Source: Chloroflexota bacterium
GTDB taxonomy: Bacteria > Chloroflexota > Anaerolineae > Aggregatilineales > Phototrophicaceae
DNA: 64,000 nucleotides
Assembly: GCA_028873975.1 (NCBI GenBank)
Contig: JAPPMO010000011.1
Span: 1-64,000 of the forward strand
Direction of reading: 5' to 3'
Below the pieces are notes generated by a model. It searched no databases, was not told the DNA's origin, and saw only the letters and a program-made list of their open reading frames with translations. The position numbers and the translations under genes were made by a program. Shown piece after piece: positions 24,476 through 33,664 of the stretch (positions are counted from its first letter, which is position 1; every line of letters begins with the position of its first letter).

Positions 24476-25627
24476 CTAGTTAGATCTGGCAGGCAGCTCA
24501 ATTATCTTATGTTCACAGGTTTCACAGGTGAAGCTATATTGGCTCCTTATTTTGATAATGGAATCTCTCGAAGCATGTATGTCGAGGGGTTCATTTCCTT
24601 CAAATATTGTGTCGGCAATTTCCAGGAGATAGACATTGAAAATTGCTGCGCCAGAGTCTTGATCCGTTGCCCTATTGTTTTTGATTGTGCTATCGGTGAT
24701 AAAGATGCTACCAGCAATATTGTCTATCGCACCTGCAACAAATGTGGCGTGATTACGATCGAATACGGTATCGGTTATGATGACGATTCCTCCAGCGTTG
24801 TATATCGCGCCACCCCTACTCGTGATGTTTTCAATGAAATGACTTCTGCTTATGTCAACATCGCCACCATCGTTGTTGATCGCGCCTCCAAAACTTTGTG
24901 CGTCATTCCTATCAAATGTGCCACCAGTAATGTTGACGATTCCAGCAAAATTGAGTATCGCCCCACCACTTGTTCCTGAGTGATTGACATTAAATGAGCT
25001 ATCGTTAATGTTGACACTTCCAGCAAAGTTGTGTACCGCGCCTCCGTGCCTTTCGGAGTAATTGCTTTCAAATACGCTATCGATAATTGTGAGATCACCA
25101 CCATTATTTTCAATTCCGCCACCATATTTGGCGCGATTAGCAATCAATTGGCAGTTGCTCAAAGTAACAGTTCCACCATCATTGCAGATCGCGCCACCTC
25201 TGTCTCGATACTCTATTCCGTCAGATTCAACAAAACAGACTGAACTTTCTTTGTTCGCAGAACCGCGCATAAGCTTCAATTCGTTTAAGTGCAAGTTCCC
25301 AGAAGATTCAACAAGAAAAATGCGATGATGATTTATGCCATTAATCGCATGCAATCCGCCCTCGATGGTTATTGCCGAGGTGATAGCAGGCAGTTCACCT
25401 TTCAGGATGATATCCCGGGTCAGGGTAATCGTATCCATCCCGTTGCCGGCTGGGCAACCACCTTGGGATGTGTCGCGATTGGCGGCGGCGATAGCATCGG
25501 CGAGGATGCAGGAGCTGTCCAGGGTGATGCTTGCGGCATAGACGGGCTGCGCTGAGAGCCACAAGAATAAAAGCAGAGGTACAAAAGCAAACCAGAACGG
25601 CGAATATCTCGTGATTCCGGGCATCAT
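24476..25627 (-). CDS. secreted right-handed beta-helix repeat protein
   Basis: 383 residues. A Sec signal (residues 1 to about 31, LLLFLWLSAQPVYA) is followed by a CSLREA-like start (CILADAIAAANRD) and then a series of about 23-residue repeats of the type GGAIxNxxGxVxIxxSxFxxN, at least seven in tandem, as in parallel beta-helix and polymorphic outer-membrane repeat proteins. It ends near a small CETCEH motif. Its DNA is visibly richer in A/T than all neighbours, and it is flanked by a 49-bp direct repeat (24420-24468 and 25745-25793), so it looks acquired. Likely surface or extracellular, perhaps adhesion or polysaccharide binding. Confidence 0.8.
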   Translation of the reverse strand: MMPGITRYSPFWFAFVPLLLFLWLSAQPVYAASITLDSSCILADAIAAANRDTSQGGCPAGNGMDTITLTRDIILKGELPAITSAITIEGGLHAINGINHHRIFLVESSGNLHLNELKLMRGSANKESSVCFVESDGIEYRDRGGAICNDGGTVTLSNCQLIANRAKYGGGIENNGGDLTIIDSVFESNYSERHGGAVHNFAGSVNINDSSFNVNHSGTSGGAILNFAGIVNITGGTFDRNDAQSFGGAINNDGGDVDISRSHFIENITSRGGAIYNAGGIVIITDTVFDRNHATFVAGAIDNIAGSIFITDSTIKNNRATDQDSGAAIFNVYLLEIADTIFEGNEPLDIHASRDSIIKIRSQYSFTCETCEHKIIELPARSN

Positions 25628-25680
25628 GACGCATGCTCCTTGCTTGACTTCAAATTGAATGATAGCGTCAATGCATATTC

Positions 25681-26256
25681 TTAACCAAATCCGGGATTAT
25701 CAACCACGGTCGGCTGACCATCCCGCATGATAACCAGCACCCGGAAGCCGTCGCGCTCGATCGTGCCGTAATCGTGCCCAGCCCGCGCTTCCCAGGCCGA
25801 AAAGAAGACAAAGTCCTCGTCGCCGATGTTGACTGTGCGGTGCGCCCAGTAGGGCGGTACGTATGCCGCGCTGCCGGCGACCATCTCAATCTCGCTAGTC
25901 TGGCCGCCATCCGTTTGCAGCAGCAAATAACCGCGCCCGGACAAGCCAAAATAGACTTCGCCCTGTTCGCGCCGCGCGTGATAGTGCCCCTTAGTCATGT
26001 GATACTCATCGCCGATACGCCCAGGCAGAATACGCGTCGTACAGTGCGGGATCTGCCCTTCTTCTTCCGGCAGTTCGACGCCTTGCACTTCGTAGATCAG
26101 GCGGTCGCCTTCTGCCGACAAGATTCTCTCGGCTTCATCCCGGTCCGCGTACATCAGGCGCATATTACTGAGCCTGCGCTGCATGATGTTGCGCTTTGGC
26201 GACAGGGCTCCCGTCGCAAAGTCAATCTCGGTCTTGAAAGGCTCGATCAAGTTCAT
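25681..26256 (-). CDS. cupin-type glucose-6-phosphate isomerase
   Basis: 191 residues of the archaeal-type cupin phosphoglucose isomerase family. The metal site is evident in HMTKGHYHARREQGEVYFGLSG (two histidines, a glutamate) and the later YVPPYWAHRTVN. It interconverts glucose-6-phosphate and fructose-6-phosphate and is unrelated to the common bacterial Pgi. It is third in a leftward group after xylulokinase and an AroE-like gene (17-24 bp gaps). Together with hexulose-phosphate synthase and isomerase genes at 32.4-33.6 kb it suggests a hexose/pentose phosphate interconversion set. Confidence 0.85.
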   Translation of the reverse strand: MNLIEPFKTEIDFATGALSPKRNIMQRRLSNMRLMYADRDEAERILSAEGDRLIYEVQGVELPEEEGQIPHCTTRILPGRIGDEYHMTKGHYHARREQGEVYFGLSGRGYLLLQTDGGQTSEIEMVAGSAAYVPPYWAHRTVNIGDEDFVFFSAWEARAGHDYGTIERDGFRVLVIMRDGQPTVVDNPGFG

Positions 26257-26273
26257 TTCCGCTCCTGCTCTGA

Positions 26274-27200
26274 TTATGCCGTGCGGTGTGCTGCTGCAGC
26301 CGCCCTCAATTGCTCAAATACCACCTCAGACAGCTCTATTTGAAAAACTTCAGCAATGACCCCCGTCCAGCCATGCAAGAAGTAATTCCAGCCGTCTTCA
26401 ATCGTCAGATCCCGCTCCGCGGCTTGCGCCTCGGCTTGCCGCATGAATTGACGTTGGCCGCGGTAATTCAACTCCCAGACCAAGCTGTCTTGCGGGAAGC
26501 GCGCCGCATCAGTGATCGGCGAGCCAGGGCGGTCCTTGCCCAGGCCCGTGGCGTTAATCACCAGCGATGCCGCTGGCAGTTCGCTCAACAGAGCGTCGTT
26601 CTCGACGGCGTCGCTGTTCAGATAATAGTCGAATTGAATGGCTGTATCCAGCTTGTCGTGGATGCGGCGAATAGCGTCCAGCCGCCCCGGAAAGATGTCA
26701 ACGAGCAGGAACCGTCGCGGATGCGCGGCACTGCGCGAACGATCAGCCAGGCAAACGCTTACCGCCGTGGCGGCGCCCCCCGCCCCCAGGCACAGCACAT
26801 CGCGCTGACCGCCTTCCCAATGATCCGGGGGCACAAAATGATCCAAAGCCATACCGGAGGAAATCGTATCCTTGGCGAATCCCTGCAGAAGTCCGCCGAC
26901 TTTTGCGATACAGGATAGCTCGTCGCAGATCCGCGCATGGGGATCGAGGAAGTCAAACATGTCGCGACAGGCTTGCAAGAGGTCAATTTTATGCGCCGTC
27001 ACCAGCGCGCCGCGTACTAAGGGATCGTCCCGTATTTCTTGTACGATGCGGCGATAGCTGGCAGCCGGGGCGTTTAAGGGGATATCGCGTCCCAGTAGTT
27101 TGGCCTTCAACCCGAGGATTTTCGCCCACTCCGGAAAGATCTTCATAATGGAAGACTGCCCGGTGCTGACGCCGACAAATATGAAAGTCTCAATGGGCAT
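26274..27200 (-). CDS. shikimate dehydrogenase-like (AroE family) oxidoreductase
   Basis: 308 residues. The N-terminal substrate domain starts FVGVSTGQSSIMKIFPEW, has VRGALVTAHKIDLL in place of the usual N-V-T-x-P-x-K motif (the lysine is kept), and the Rossmann domain has CLGAGGAATAV. The NATGLG segment is conserved. Because it lies between xylulokinase and glucose-6-phosphate isomerase genes and deviates in the shikimate-binding motif, it may act on another polyol or hydroxy-acid rather than shikimate. Length is slightly above the usual 270-290 residues. Confidence 0.75.
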   Translation of the reverse strand: MPIETFIFVGVSTGQSSIMKIFPEWAKILGLKAKLLGRDIPLNAPAASYRRIVQEIRDDPLVRGALVTAHKIDLLQACRDMFDFLDPHARICDELSCIAKVGGLLQGFAKDTISSGMALDHFVPPDHWEGGQRDVLCLGAGGAATAVSVCLADRSRSAAHPRRFLLVDIFPGRLDAIRRIHDKLDTAIQFDYYLNSDAVENDALLSELPAASLVINATGLGKDRPGSPITDAARFPQDSLVWELNYRGQRQFMRQAEAQAAERDLTIEDGWNYFLHGWTGVIAEVFQIELSEVVFEQLRAAAAAHRTA

Positions 27201-27224
27201 GGATAAAATGTTCTGTAGTCCGCT

Positions 27225-28751
27225 TCACAGCGCGGCAATCTCATCGTAGGCCGGCGCCAGGGCATCGTAAAGCTGGTTGAAGACCGGCAGCATTTTGTCG
27301 TAGGTCGCTTGCGCTCTGCTGTCAGGCATGACAGTGACAGCGACCGCATTCATCGTCTCAATCATGGAAAAACCCGGGTACAAGCCGACGCCGACGCCGC
27401 CAACCAGAGCTGCTCCCATCGAGGTCGCCTCCTCCAATATTGCCAGGACTTGCACGGGCATACCGTATACATCCGCCATGATCTGATTCCAGATGCGTCC
27501 GCCGGCGCCGCCGCCGATCAGCCGCATAGACTCGATCTGTGTGTCCTGATCGCGAAAGGCGTCGAGGATGACTCGCAAGTTCATGGTCACGCCCTCCAGG
27601 ACCGCGCGATACATGTGCGCCCGCGTATGGCGGATCGTCAGCCCGACGAAAGCGCCGCGGGCATGCGGGTTCCAGCGCGGGCTGCGCTCGCCCATGAGAT
27701 ATGGCAGGAAGAACAGTCCATCCGCGCCGGGAGCGACTTGCGCGACTTCCAGGTTGATAAGCTCGTAAGGGCTGATGCCCAGCCGCTCGGCGGTTTCCTT
27801 TTCGAAGAGCGAAAGCTGATCGCGCGTCCACTGATACGATGCGCCGGCCGCTTGCATGGTGCCGGTTGGCATGAACATATCGGGGACCACGTGCGCGAAA
27901 GTGAAAGTTCGATAGTCGGGATCGTAGACTGGCTTTGCTGCGGAGATGGCGATCCACGATGACGAACCGACGTAATTGTAAGCCGAGCCTTCTTCAACGA
28001 CGCCGGCGCCTGCGGCCGCGCAGGCGCCATCACCACCGCCAATGACCACCGGCGTTCCCGCAGCCAGGCCGATGTCTTCAGCAATTTCGGCGCGGACCTC
28101 GCCGACGACATCAATCGACCGTCGTATTTCCGGCAAGACATCCACCGGCAGATCGACCGCGTCCAGTATCGTCGCGGACCAGGCGCCGCTGTTCAGATCG
28201 TAGAGATTCATGCTCGACGCGTCCGAGGGATCGGTCGCGAAATTGCCCGTCAGCCGCGCGACAATCGCGTCCTTGGCATGTACGAACTTGTGCGTTGCGT
28301 GGAAAATGTCCGGCTGATGATCGCGAATCCAAAGGATTTTGGCCAGCGAATATGACGAACTGAGACGGTGGCCCGTGATTTGGTACACGTCCTCGAAGGA
28401 AACCCGCTCGCCGATCCAACGTTCTTGATCGAGCGCGCGTTGATCAGCCCAGATGATGGCGTTGCGCAGGGGACGGGCGTCTTTATCAAGCGGAACCGCG
28501 CCCATCATCTGCCCGCTAAAGGTGATGCAGGCGATGTCATTTTTCCTTACGCCTGTCTCGCTCAAGAGGCGGCGCGTCGATCCGCAGACCGCGTCCCACC
28601 AATCGGCCGGGTTTTGTTCCGCCCAGCCGGTGTGGGCGTATTCGGTAGCATAAGCATGGAATGAAGCGCCGACCAGTTTACCCTCACGGTCGTAGAGGGT
28701 CGCTTTGTTGCCGGTGGTACCCAGATCGTGCGCGACGACATAATTTGGCAT
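27225..28751 (-). CDS. xylB: xylulokinase, FGGY family
   Basis: 508 residues from the ATG at 28751 (MPNYVVAHDLGTTGNKA); the longer open frame upstream runs through promoter DNA. The N-terminal phosphate loop DLGTTGNK, the SGQMMG segment, catalytic aspartate in GGGDGACAAAG and the FGGY C-terminal signature around LIGGGAGGRIWNQ are all present. It phosphorylates a ketose or polyol with ATP, most likely D-xylulose. It is first in a leftward group and divergent from transporter 4, sharing a 184-bp control region. Confidence 0.85.
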   Translation of the reverse strand: MPNYVVAHDLGTTGNKATLYDREGKLVGASFHAYATEYAHTGWAEQNPADWWDAVCGSTRRLLSETGVRKNDIACITFSGQMMGAVPLDKDARPLRNAIIWADQRALDQERWIGERVSFEDVYQITGHRLSSSYSLAKILWIRDHQPDIFHATHKFVHAKDAIVARLTGNFATDPSDASSMNLYDLNSGAWSATILDAVDLPVDVLPEIRRSIDVVGEVRAEIAEDIGLAAGTPVVIGGGDGACAAAGAGVVEEGSAYNYVGSSSWIAISAAKPVYDPDYRTFTFAHVVPDMFMPTGTMQAAGASYQWTRDQLSLFEKETAERLGISPYELINLEVAQVAPGADGLFFLPYLMGERSPRWNPHARGAFVGLTIRHTRAHMYRAVLEGVTMNLRVILDAFRDQDTQIESMRLIGGGAGGRIWNQIMADVYGMPVQVLAILEEATSMGAALVGGVGVGLYPGFSMIETMNAVAVTVMPDSRAQATYDKMLPVFNQLYDALAPAYDEIAAL

Positions 28752-28868
28752 AGGCGGTCGTTCCCCTGCTGAAAATGGGACAAGCATACAGAATACGCCG
28801 GCTGAATACAAGCAGACTGTTAGATCACGATTTTTGCCGATACAATGTGTGTGGGATATTTTCCCTCT

Positions 28869-28901
28869 GGCGGCGGTTGCCGCCTGAACCTGTTGGTTCA
28901 G
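28869..28901. promoter_or_regulatory. two adjacent hairpins in the leader of transporter 4
   Basis: GGCGGC-GGTT-GCCGCC (28869-28884) is followed at once by CTGAACC-TGTT-GGTTCAG (28884-28901), sharing one base. They lie 35-67 bp upstream of the binding-protein ATG and downstream of the divergent xylulokinase start. They could be an attenuator or protein-binding leader, or tandem operators. No T-run follows the second stem. Confidence 0.5.
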
Positions 28902-28935
28902 TATCGTATCCAAATTATAGCGATGGAGTAAAGCA

Positions 28936-30405
28936 ATGCGTAAACTTTCTCTACTGATATTGCTTGGTCTGCTGACAATGGTCATGGCAGCTGGGGCAAG
29001 CGCGCAAGATTTCTCGGGGCAGACTGTCGTCGTGGTAACACAGACGGGGTCAGCCATCGGCGGTCCGGTCCTGGACAAGGGACCGATTTGGGAGGAGGCA
29101 ACTGGCGGAAACATCGAGTTGCAGACTTTCGCATTTGGCGAGCTATTCGAAAAGATCGTCACCGCCCTATCCACAGGCTCGGGCGATTATGATGTGCTGA
29201 TTTACGCCGCCGACTGGGCGGGGGACATCATGGCGCCGGGTTATGTGATGGCGATCCCGCAGGAAACGCTGAACGCCATCGAATCCGACGATGTGATTCC
29301 GCTCTATGCCGACCGCATTACGACCTGGGGCGGCGTGCCCTATGCCCTGCCATACGATGGCGACGCGCACATGCTGTATTATCGCAAGGACCTGGTCGAC
29401 AACGAGATGTACGCGGCAGACTTTGAAGCGGCATACGGTTATGCCCTGGGCGAGCCGAGTACCTGGACTCAGTACCGCGATATCGCCGAGTTCTTCAATG
29501 GCATGGAAGTGGATACCGCCGGCTCGATGGCGCCGATCTATGGCGCCCTGGAGGCGCAGCGCCGCAACGCGCAATCTTACTGGGTCTACCTGTCCCGCGC
29601 CGCGGGTTATGGCAAGGTGCCTGGCAACCCATGCTTCTTCTTCAGCTGCGATGACATGACCCCACAAGTCAACAATCCGGGCTGGGTCCGCGCGCTTGAA
29701 GAGTACATTGATATCCGCAACGTCGGCGACCCGGAGATGATCAACTACGATGTGGCTGATACGCGCACGCTGATGGCGACCGGCACCGCCGTATTGAACC
29801 TCGACTGGGGGGATGTCGGCACGATCTCGGTTGACGAGAATGTCTCGCTGGTCAAAGGCGCGGTTGGCTTCGGCGTACTGCCCGGCGGTGATTCCTACTG
29901 GGACTATGAAGCTGGTGAATGGGTGATGGAAGAGAATCCGGCGCCATTTATCGCCTTCGGCGGTTGGATTATCTCGATCGCGTCGGACAGCGATGTGACC
30001 GAAGCGGCGCTTGATTTCGCTTCTTTCCTGGCGAGCAAGGACGTGGTAAACGAACTGGCGGTTACCGGTGGCACGGGCATCAATCCCAGCCGCTTCAGCC
30101 AATTGGCGGATACCGCGCCCTGGGTCGCGGCCGGCTTCGATGAAGAAAGCGCGGCCGATTACCTGGACGCGATTCAGAATACCATCAACCACCCGAACGC
30201 CGTGCTCGACATTCGCATCACCGGCTCGGCTGAGTATCTGTCGACGCTGGACGCGGAGATAGCGCGGGCGCTGGCCGGCGAGATCAGCGCGCAAGAGGCG
30301 CTGGATAACGTGGCTGAATTGTGGAATGCCATCACGGACCGTCTGGGACGTGACGCGCAAGCGGAGCAATATCGGGCAGCCGTTGGCTACATGGGCGACA
30401 TGTAA
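28936..30405 (+). CDS. extracellular sugar-binding protein (system 4)
   Basis: 489 residues, the longest of the five binding proteins. The Sec signal (about residues 1-24) ends ASAQ before [10 protein letters not shown]. Family 1 layout is seen ([31 protein letters not shown]). A loop with CFFFSCDDM supplies two cysteines that may form a disulfide. A ribosome-binding site (TGGAGTAAAGCA) precedes the ATG. It heads transporter 4, divergent from xylulokinase and next to ribokinase and hexulose-phosphate genes, so a pentose or related sugar is a reasonable ligand guess. Confidence 0.9.
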   Translation: MRKLSLLILLGLLTMVMAAGASAQDFSGQTVVVVTQTGSAIGGPVLDKGPIWEEATGGNIELQTFAFGELFEKIVTALSTGSGDYDVLIYAADWAGDIMAPGYVMAIPQETLNAIESDDVIPLYADRITTWGGVPYALPYDGDAHMLYYRKDLVDNEMYAADFEAAYGYALGEPSTWTQYRDIAEFFNGMEVDTAGSMAPIYGALEAQRRNAQSYWVYLSRAAGYGKVPGNPCFFFSCDDMTPQVNNPGWVRALEEYIDIRNVGDPEMINYDVADTRTLMATGTAVLNLDWGDVGTISVDENVSLVKGAVGFGVLPGGDSYWDYEAGEWVMEENPAPFIAFGGWIISIASDSDVTEAALDFASFLASKDVVNELAVTGGTGINPSRFSQLADTAPWVAAGFDEESAADYLDAIQNTINHPNAVLDIRITGSAEYLSTLDAEIARALAGEISAQEALDNVAELWNAITDRLGRDAQAEQYRAAVGYMGDM

Positions 30406-30497
30406 CCCCCATCCCCCCGATTCCCGAATCATCGGGGAAAGGGAGATATGAACGCAATTCCGAAATAAGTAAACCCCTCCCGCATTTTAAGGAGGGG
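30406..30497. repeat. intergenic repeat family B copy (system 4 spacer)
   Basis: CCCCCATCCCCCCGATTCCC and a pairing CGGGGAAAGGGAG block are followed by a hairpin AAACCCCTCC-CGCATTTTAA-GGAGGGGTTT, a perfect 10-bp stem at about 30471-30500. The arrangement is the family B plan. It fills nearly all of the spacer between binding-protein and permease genes. Confidence 0.65.
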
Positions 30498-30509
30498 TTT
30501 GACCCATCC

Positions 30510-31487
30510 ATGCAAAGCATAAGCACCGTGCGCGAAGACAGACTCATGAAGCGGGTCTTCCTCAGCCCCGCTGTGGTCATCCTCTTTGCTTTGTCCGTTT
30601 TTCCGCTCATCTGGTCGCTCGGCATCAGCTTCACGGATATGCAGCGTGGCGGATCGACCATCGCCCGCCAAGCGGAAGCCGAAGGCATCACCGAAGGCGT
30701 CGGCTTTTTGGGCATGGGCTTCGAGTTGACCGGGCGGAACTATCAGCGATTGATCGGCGATACCCGCCTGCATAGCACCGTTCGCAATACCATGATCTAC
30801 GTCTTCTTCGGCGTAACGATTCAGTACGTCGTGGGTTTGGGTCTGGCGACCGTACTCAACCAACCATTCCACGGACGCAACTTGGTGCGGGTGATCTTCC
30901 TGATGCCGATGATGATCACACCGGTCGCGGCGGCTTATACCGGACGCATGTTCTTCGATTCCAACGCGCTGCGCTCGCCGTTGGCGCATTTTCTGCGACA
31001 ACTCTCCAAGACATTGCAATTGGAACAGACGATTTTGGTACCCTGGTTCACAGACATCAACTGGGCGCCTATCGCCATCCTGTTGATTGACGCCTGGCAG
31101 TGGATTCCCTTCATGACCTTGATTCTCTTGGCGGGCATGCAATCCATCCCCGAGGATATCTATGAAGCCGCGCGCGTAGACGGCGCGAATATCTTGCAAA
31201 TCTTCTGGCGTATCACTTTACCTATCCTATTCCCCATCTCGATGACAGTGATACTCATCCGCGGCTTGGAAATCTTCAAAATTATTGACGTGATTGTGGT
31301 GACGACTGGCGGCGGGCCGGGCTCGGCTACCGAGTCATTAACCTTGTACATATTTGAACAAGCGCTGAGCAACGGAAACTATGGCTATGCCAGCGCCATT
31401 GCCTATATCTTATTGATACTCGTTATCATCTTCGCTTCTGTTTTTCTGGCTGTTGGCCGGCGCTGGTCCAGCTCCTGGGAACGGTGA
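30510..31487 (+). CDS. sugar ABC transporter permease, MalF type (system 4)
   Basis: 325 residues from the first ATG; the ATG at 30546 ([17 protein letters not shown]) is an equally good start. A loop of about 40 residues after the first membrane segment ([17 protein letters not shown]) is longer than in other permeases here. The EAA loop reads [20 protein letters not shown]. The stop overlaps the next gene's GTG start (GTGA). Confidence 0.92.
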   Translation: MQSISTVREDRLMKRVFLSPAVVILFALSVFPLIWSLGISFTDMQRGGSTIARQAEAEGITEGVGFLGMGFELTGRNYQRLIGDTRLHSTVRNTMIYVFFGVTIQYVVGLGLATVLNQPFHGRNLVRVIFLMPMMITPVAAAYTGRMFFDSNALRSPLAHFLRQLSKTLQLEQTILVPWFTDINWAPIAILLIDAWQWIPFMTLILLAGMQSIPEDIYEAARVDGANILQIFWRITLPILFPISMTVILIRGLEIFKIIDVIVVTTGGGPGSATESLTLYIFEQALSNGNYGYASAIAYILLILVIIFASVFLAVGRRWSSSWER

Positions 31488-32389
31488 GAGCCATGCCGAA
31501 GCCAAGGCGAAAGAGATTGCTGCCGCGCTCCAGCCGGCGCCCGCTATGGCAATCCGCCATACTCTACCTCATCGTCATTGTCTGGTGCTTTATCGTCCTA
31601 TTCCCCTTTTACTGGCTGGTTACGACATCGGTCAAAAGACCGATTGATGTCAGCCGCGGACCCAACTATATCCCATACGTCGACTTTGATCCGATTCCCG
31701 ACCATTGGCAGGAGATGTTTGGCAGCCAACGCGAGTCGACCTTGCGGCATTTCCGCAATAGTCTGATTGCGGCCGCAGGCAGCACCCTGCTGTCAGTGAT
31801 CATCGGAGCGATGGCTGGATACGGTTTGTCGCGTTTCAGGTACTATTGGGGGCGGCTGGGCTGGGACAACGACAATATCGCCTTTTGGATTATCTCGCAG
31901 CGATTCCTGCCGCCGGCGATTTTCATCGTGCCTTTTGTGCTGCTCTACAATCAGTTCGGCTTGATCGACACCTACGCCGGATTGATACTCGCCTATACCA
32001 TGTTTAACATCCCCTTCGCCGTTTGGATCATGCGCGATTTCTTCAACGGCTTGCCGATCGACCTGGAAGAAAGCGCGCGGGTCGATGGCGCGACGCGCTG
32101 GCAAGCCTTCTATCGCATCGTTTTGCCTTTGAGCGCGCCGGGTCTGGTAGTGGTGGCGATTTTCTCCTTCATCTTCGCCTGGAACGAGTACCTTTTCGCC
32201 CTGATGCTGTCCAACTTCAACGCCATCACCATGCCGGTTCTAATCGCCGGGCAGAACAATACCCGTGGCATCGAATGGTGGTTTATCAGCGCCTTAACAC
32301 TGACGGCAGTGGCGCCGGTGATCATAATCGGCTTGCTGTTGGAGCGCTTTATCACCCGCGGTCTAACCGCAGGCGCGATCAAGGGTTAG
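31484..32389 (+). CDS. sugar ABC transporter permease, MalG type (system 4)
   Basis: 301 residues from a GTG overlapping the previous stop, or 298 from the ATG at 31493. The N-terminus is strongly basic ([15 protein letters not shown]) before the first membrane segment. The EAA loop reads [20 protein letters not shown], and the C-terminus ends GLTAGAIKG. Its stop abuts, convergently, the stop of the hexulose-phosphate isomerase gene. Confidence 0.92.
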   Translation: MRAMPKPRRKRLLPRSSRRPLWQSAILYLIVIVWCFIVLFPFYWLVTTSVKRPIDVSRGPNYIPYVDFDPIPDHWQEMFGSQRESTLRHFRNSLIAAAGSTLLSVIIGAMAGYGLSRFRYYWGRLGWDNDNIAFWIISQRFLPPAIFIVPFVLLYNQFGLIDTYAGLILAYTMFNIPFAVWIMRDFFNGLPIDLEESARVDGATRWQAFYRIVLPLSAPGLVVVAIFSFIFAWNEYLFALMLSNFNAITMPVLIAGQNNTRGIEWWFISALTLTAVAPVIIIGLLLERFITRGLTAGAIKG

Positions 32390-32950
32390 CTATTCCAAAT
32401 TAGCGTGGCGCGCGTTCATGGCGCTTTCGGCCACCCCGAGCGCCTGCTTAAGTCGGATGACAAGCAAGTCGCAGACTAAACCCAAACAATGCTCGAAAAG
32501 CGATCCCATCACCAAGACAGATTCTTCGCCACTTTCCGCGCCGGCTTTGAAGTTGCTGGCGGGGATATGGACAAGCGTCTGCGCAGCAGCGGCGATCGGA
32601 GACTCGAGGTTGCCGGTGAAGGTCGCGATCGACGTACCTGTCTCTTTGGCGGTATCCACATGTCGCAGCAGCGAGGCGGTACGCCCCGATGATGAACCGA
32701 TGAGCAGAAGATCCGCTGCGGCGATCGATGGCGTGGTGACATCGTCAACAACATGGACGGTCAAACCCAAGTGCATCAAGCGCATGGCGAAGGCTTTCAT
32801 CTGCAAGCCGCTGCGCCCCTTGCCCGCGATGAAGACGCGATCCGCGGAAAGAATAGCCTCTTTCAGATGCTCAACCTGCCTCGCGTCTACCTGCCGTAAT
32901 GTGCGTGACAGATCGGCAAGAATGGCCTCGAAAAGCTCAGGCGTCTTCAT
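32390..32950 (-). CDS. hxlB: 6-phospho-3-hexuloisomerase (SIS domain)
   Basis: 186 residues from the ATG at 32950 with AAGGGA about 10 bp upstream. A single SIS domain is seen: IAGKGRSGLQMKAFAMRLMH, TPSIAAADLLLIGSSSGRTAS. It converts D-arabino-3-hexulose-6-phosphate to fructose-6-phosphate. It overlaps the end of the synthase gene by 14 bp, the classic synthase-isomerase arrangement of the ribulose monophosphate pathway. In this context the pair may run in reverse to yield ribulose-5-phosphate. Confidence 0.85.
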   Translation of the reverse strand: MKTPELFEAILADLSRTLRQVDARQVEHLKEAILSADRVFIAGKGRSGLQMKAFAMRLMHLGLTVHVVDDVTTPSIAAADLLLIGSSSGRTASLLRHVDTAKETGTSIATFTGNLESPIAAAAQTLVHIPASNFKAGAESGEESVLVMGSLFEHCLGLVCDLLVIRLKQALGVAESAMNARHANLE

Positions 32951-33578
32951 ACCGGCGCATCCCTTCATGAAATAATCGAGCCGCCAAGCCAGGATCCGCC
33001 GCCGCGGTAATCGCGGAGCCGACGACGACGATTTGCGGTTGCAGCGGCAGTATCTGTGGCAGCAGCTTCGAGCTGATGCCGCCGGCGATGGCCAGGCTCA
33101 GCGCGGGATAAGCCGCGCGCAGTTGGGCTAGCTGCCGCCAAGGGGAGCCGCGCTTGGCTTGCTGATCGTGGGCGGTGTGAAGGCAAAGCAAGTCGCCGCC
33201 AAGCTCAATCAGCTCGGCGGCGCGCCCGAGCGGATCCGCCACCTCCATCATATCGATCATGACCTGACCGCTGTGCTTCTCCGCGCTGGCTAGAGCCCCC
33301 TGTATTGTCTCGTCCCCGCTGAGGCCCAGAACCGTGACGAAATCCGCGCCGGACCCGAAGGCGATATCGGCTTCCGCTTCGCCGGCATCCATAATCTTAA
33401 AATCGGCGAGCAGGCGCAAACCCGGGTAAGCAGCGCAAATCGTTCGCAGGGCGCGCATGCCCTCGCGGAAGACGAGCGGCGTGCCTATCTCAACGATATC
33501 GACAGTCGCATGCGCCCGTTCCAGCACAGCGAGTCCTTCGGACAGGTCTCCATCAAGAGCAAGTTGTAATTTCGCCAT
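32937..33578 (-). CDS. hxlA: 3-hexulose-6-phosphate synthase
   Basis: 213 residues from the ATG at 33578 (MAKLQLALDG); the longer frame upstream is the divergent control region. The orotidine-decarboxylase superfamily motif D-x-K-x-x-D is visible as ADFKIMDAGEAEAD, followed by GADFVTVLGLSG, and GGI and VVGSAI near the end bind phosphate. It joins formaldehyde and ribulose-5-phosphate or cleaves the product. The related 3-keto-L-gulonate-6-phosphate decarboxylase cannot be excluded by motif alone, but the adjacent isomerase favours the synthase. Confidence 0.8.
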   Translation of the reverse strand: MAKLQLALDGDLSEGLAVLERAHATVDIVEIGTPLVFREGMRALRTICAAYPGLRLLADFKIMDAGEAEADIAFGSGADFVTVLGLSGDETIQGALASAEKHSGQVMIDMMEVADPLGRAAELIELGGDLLCLHTAHDQQAKRGSPWRQLAQLRAAYPALSLAIAGGISSKLLPQILPLQPQIVVVGSAITAAADPGLAARLFHEGMRRYEDA

Positions 33579-33664
33579 GGCTATCCTTAAATAGTAGTCG
33601 ACAGGAAAAAAATCGAACACAATAGAGTATATAGAAGAAGACCGGGATGACAAAGGATAGGGGC

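Noticed and set aside
23396..24979. 527-codon open frame on the plus strand
   Set aside because: It lies antisense to the sulfatase and beta-helix genes and crosses their boundary and the isomerase remnant.
26274..27200. A standard aroE gene of the shikimate pathway
   Set aside because: The substrate motif deviates and the neighbours are sugar kinase and isomerase, so only the family is assigned.
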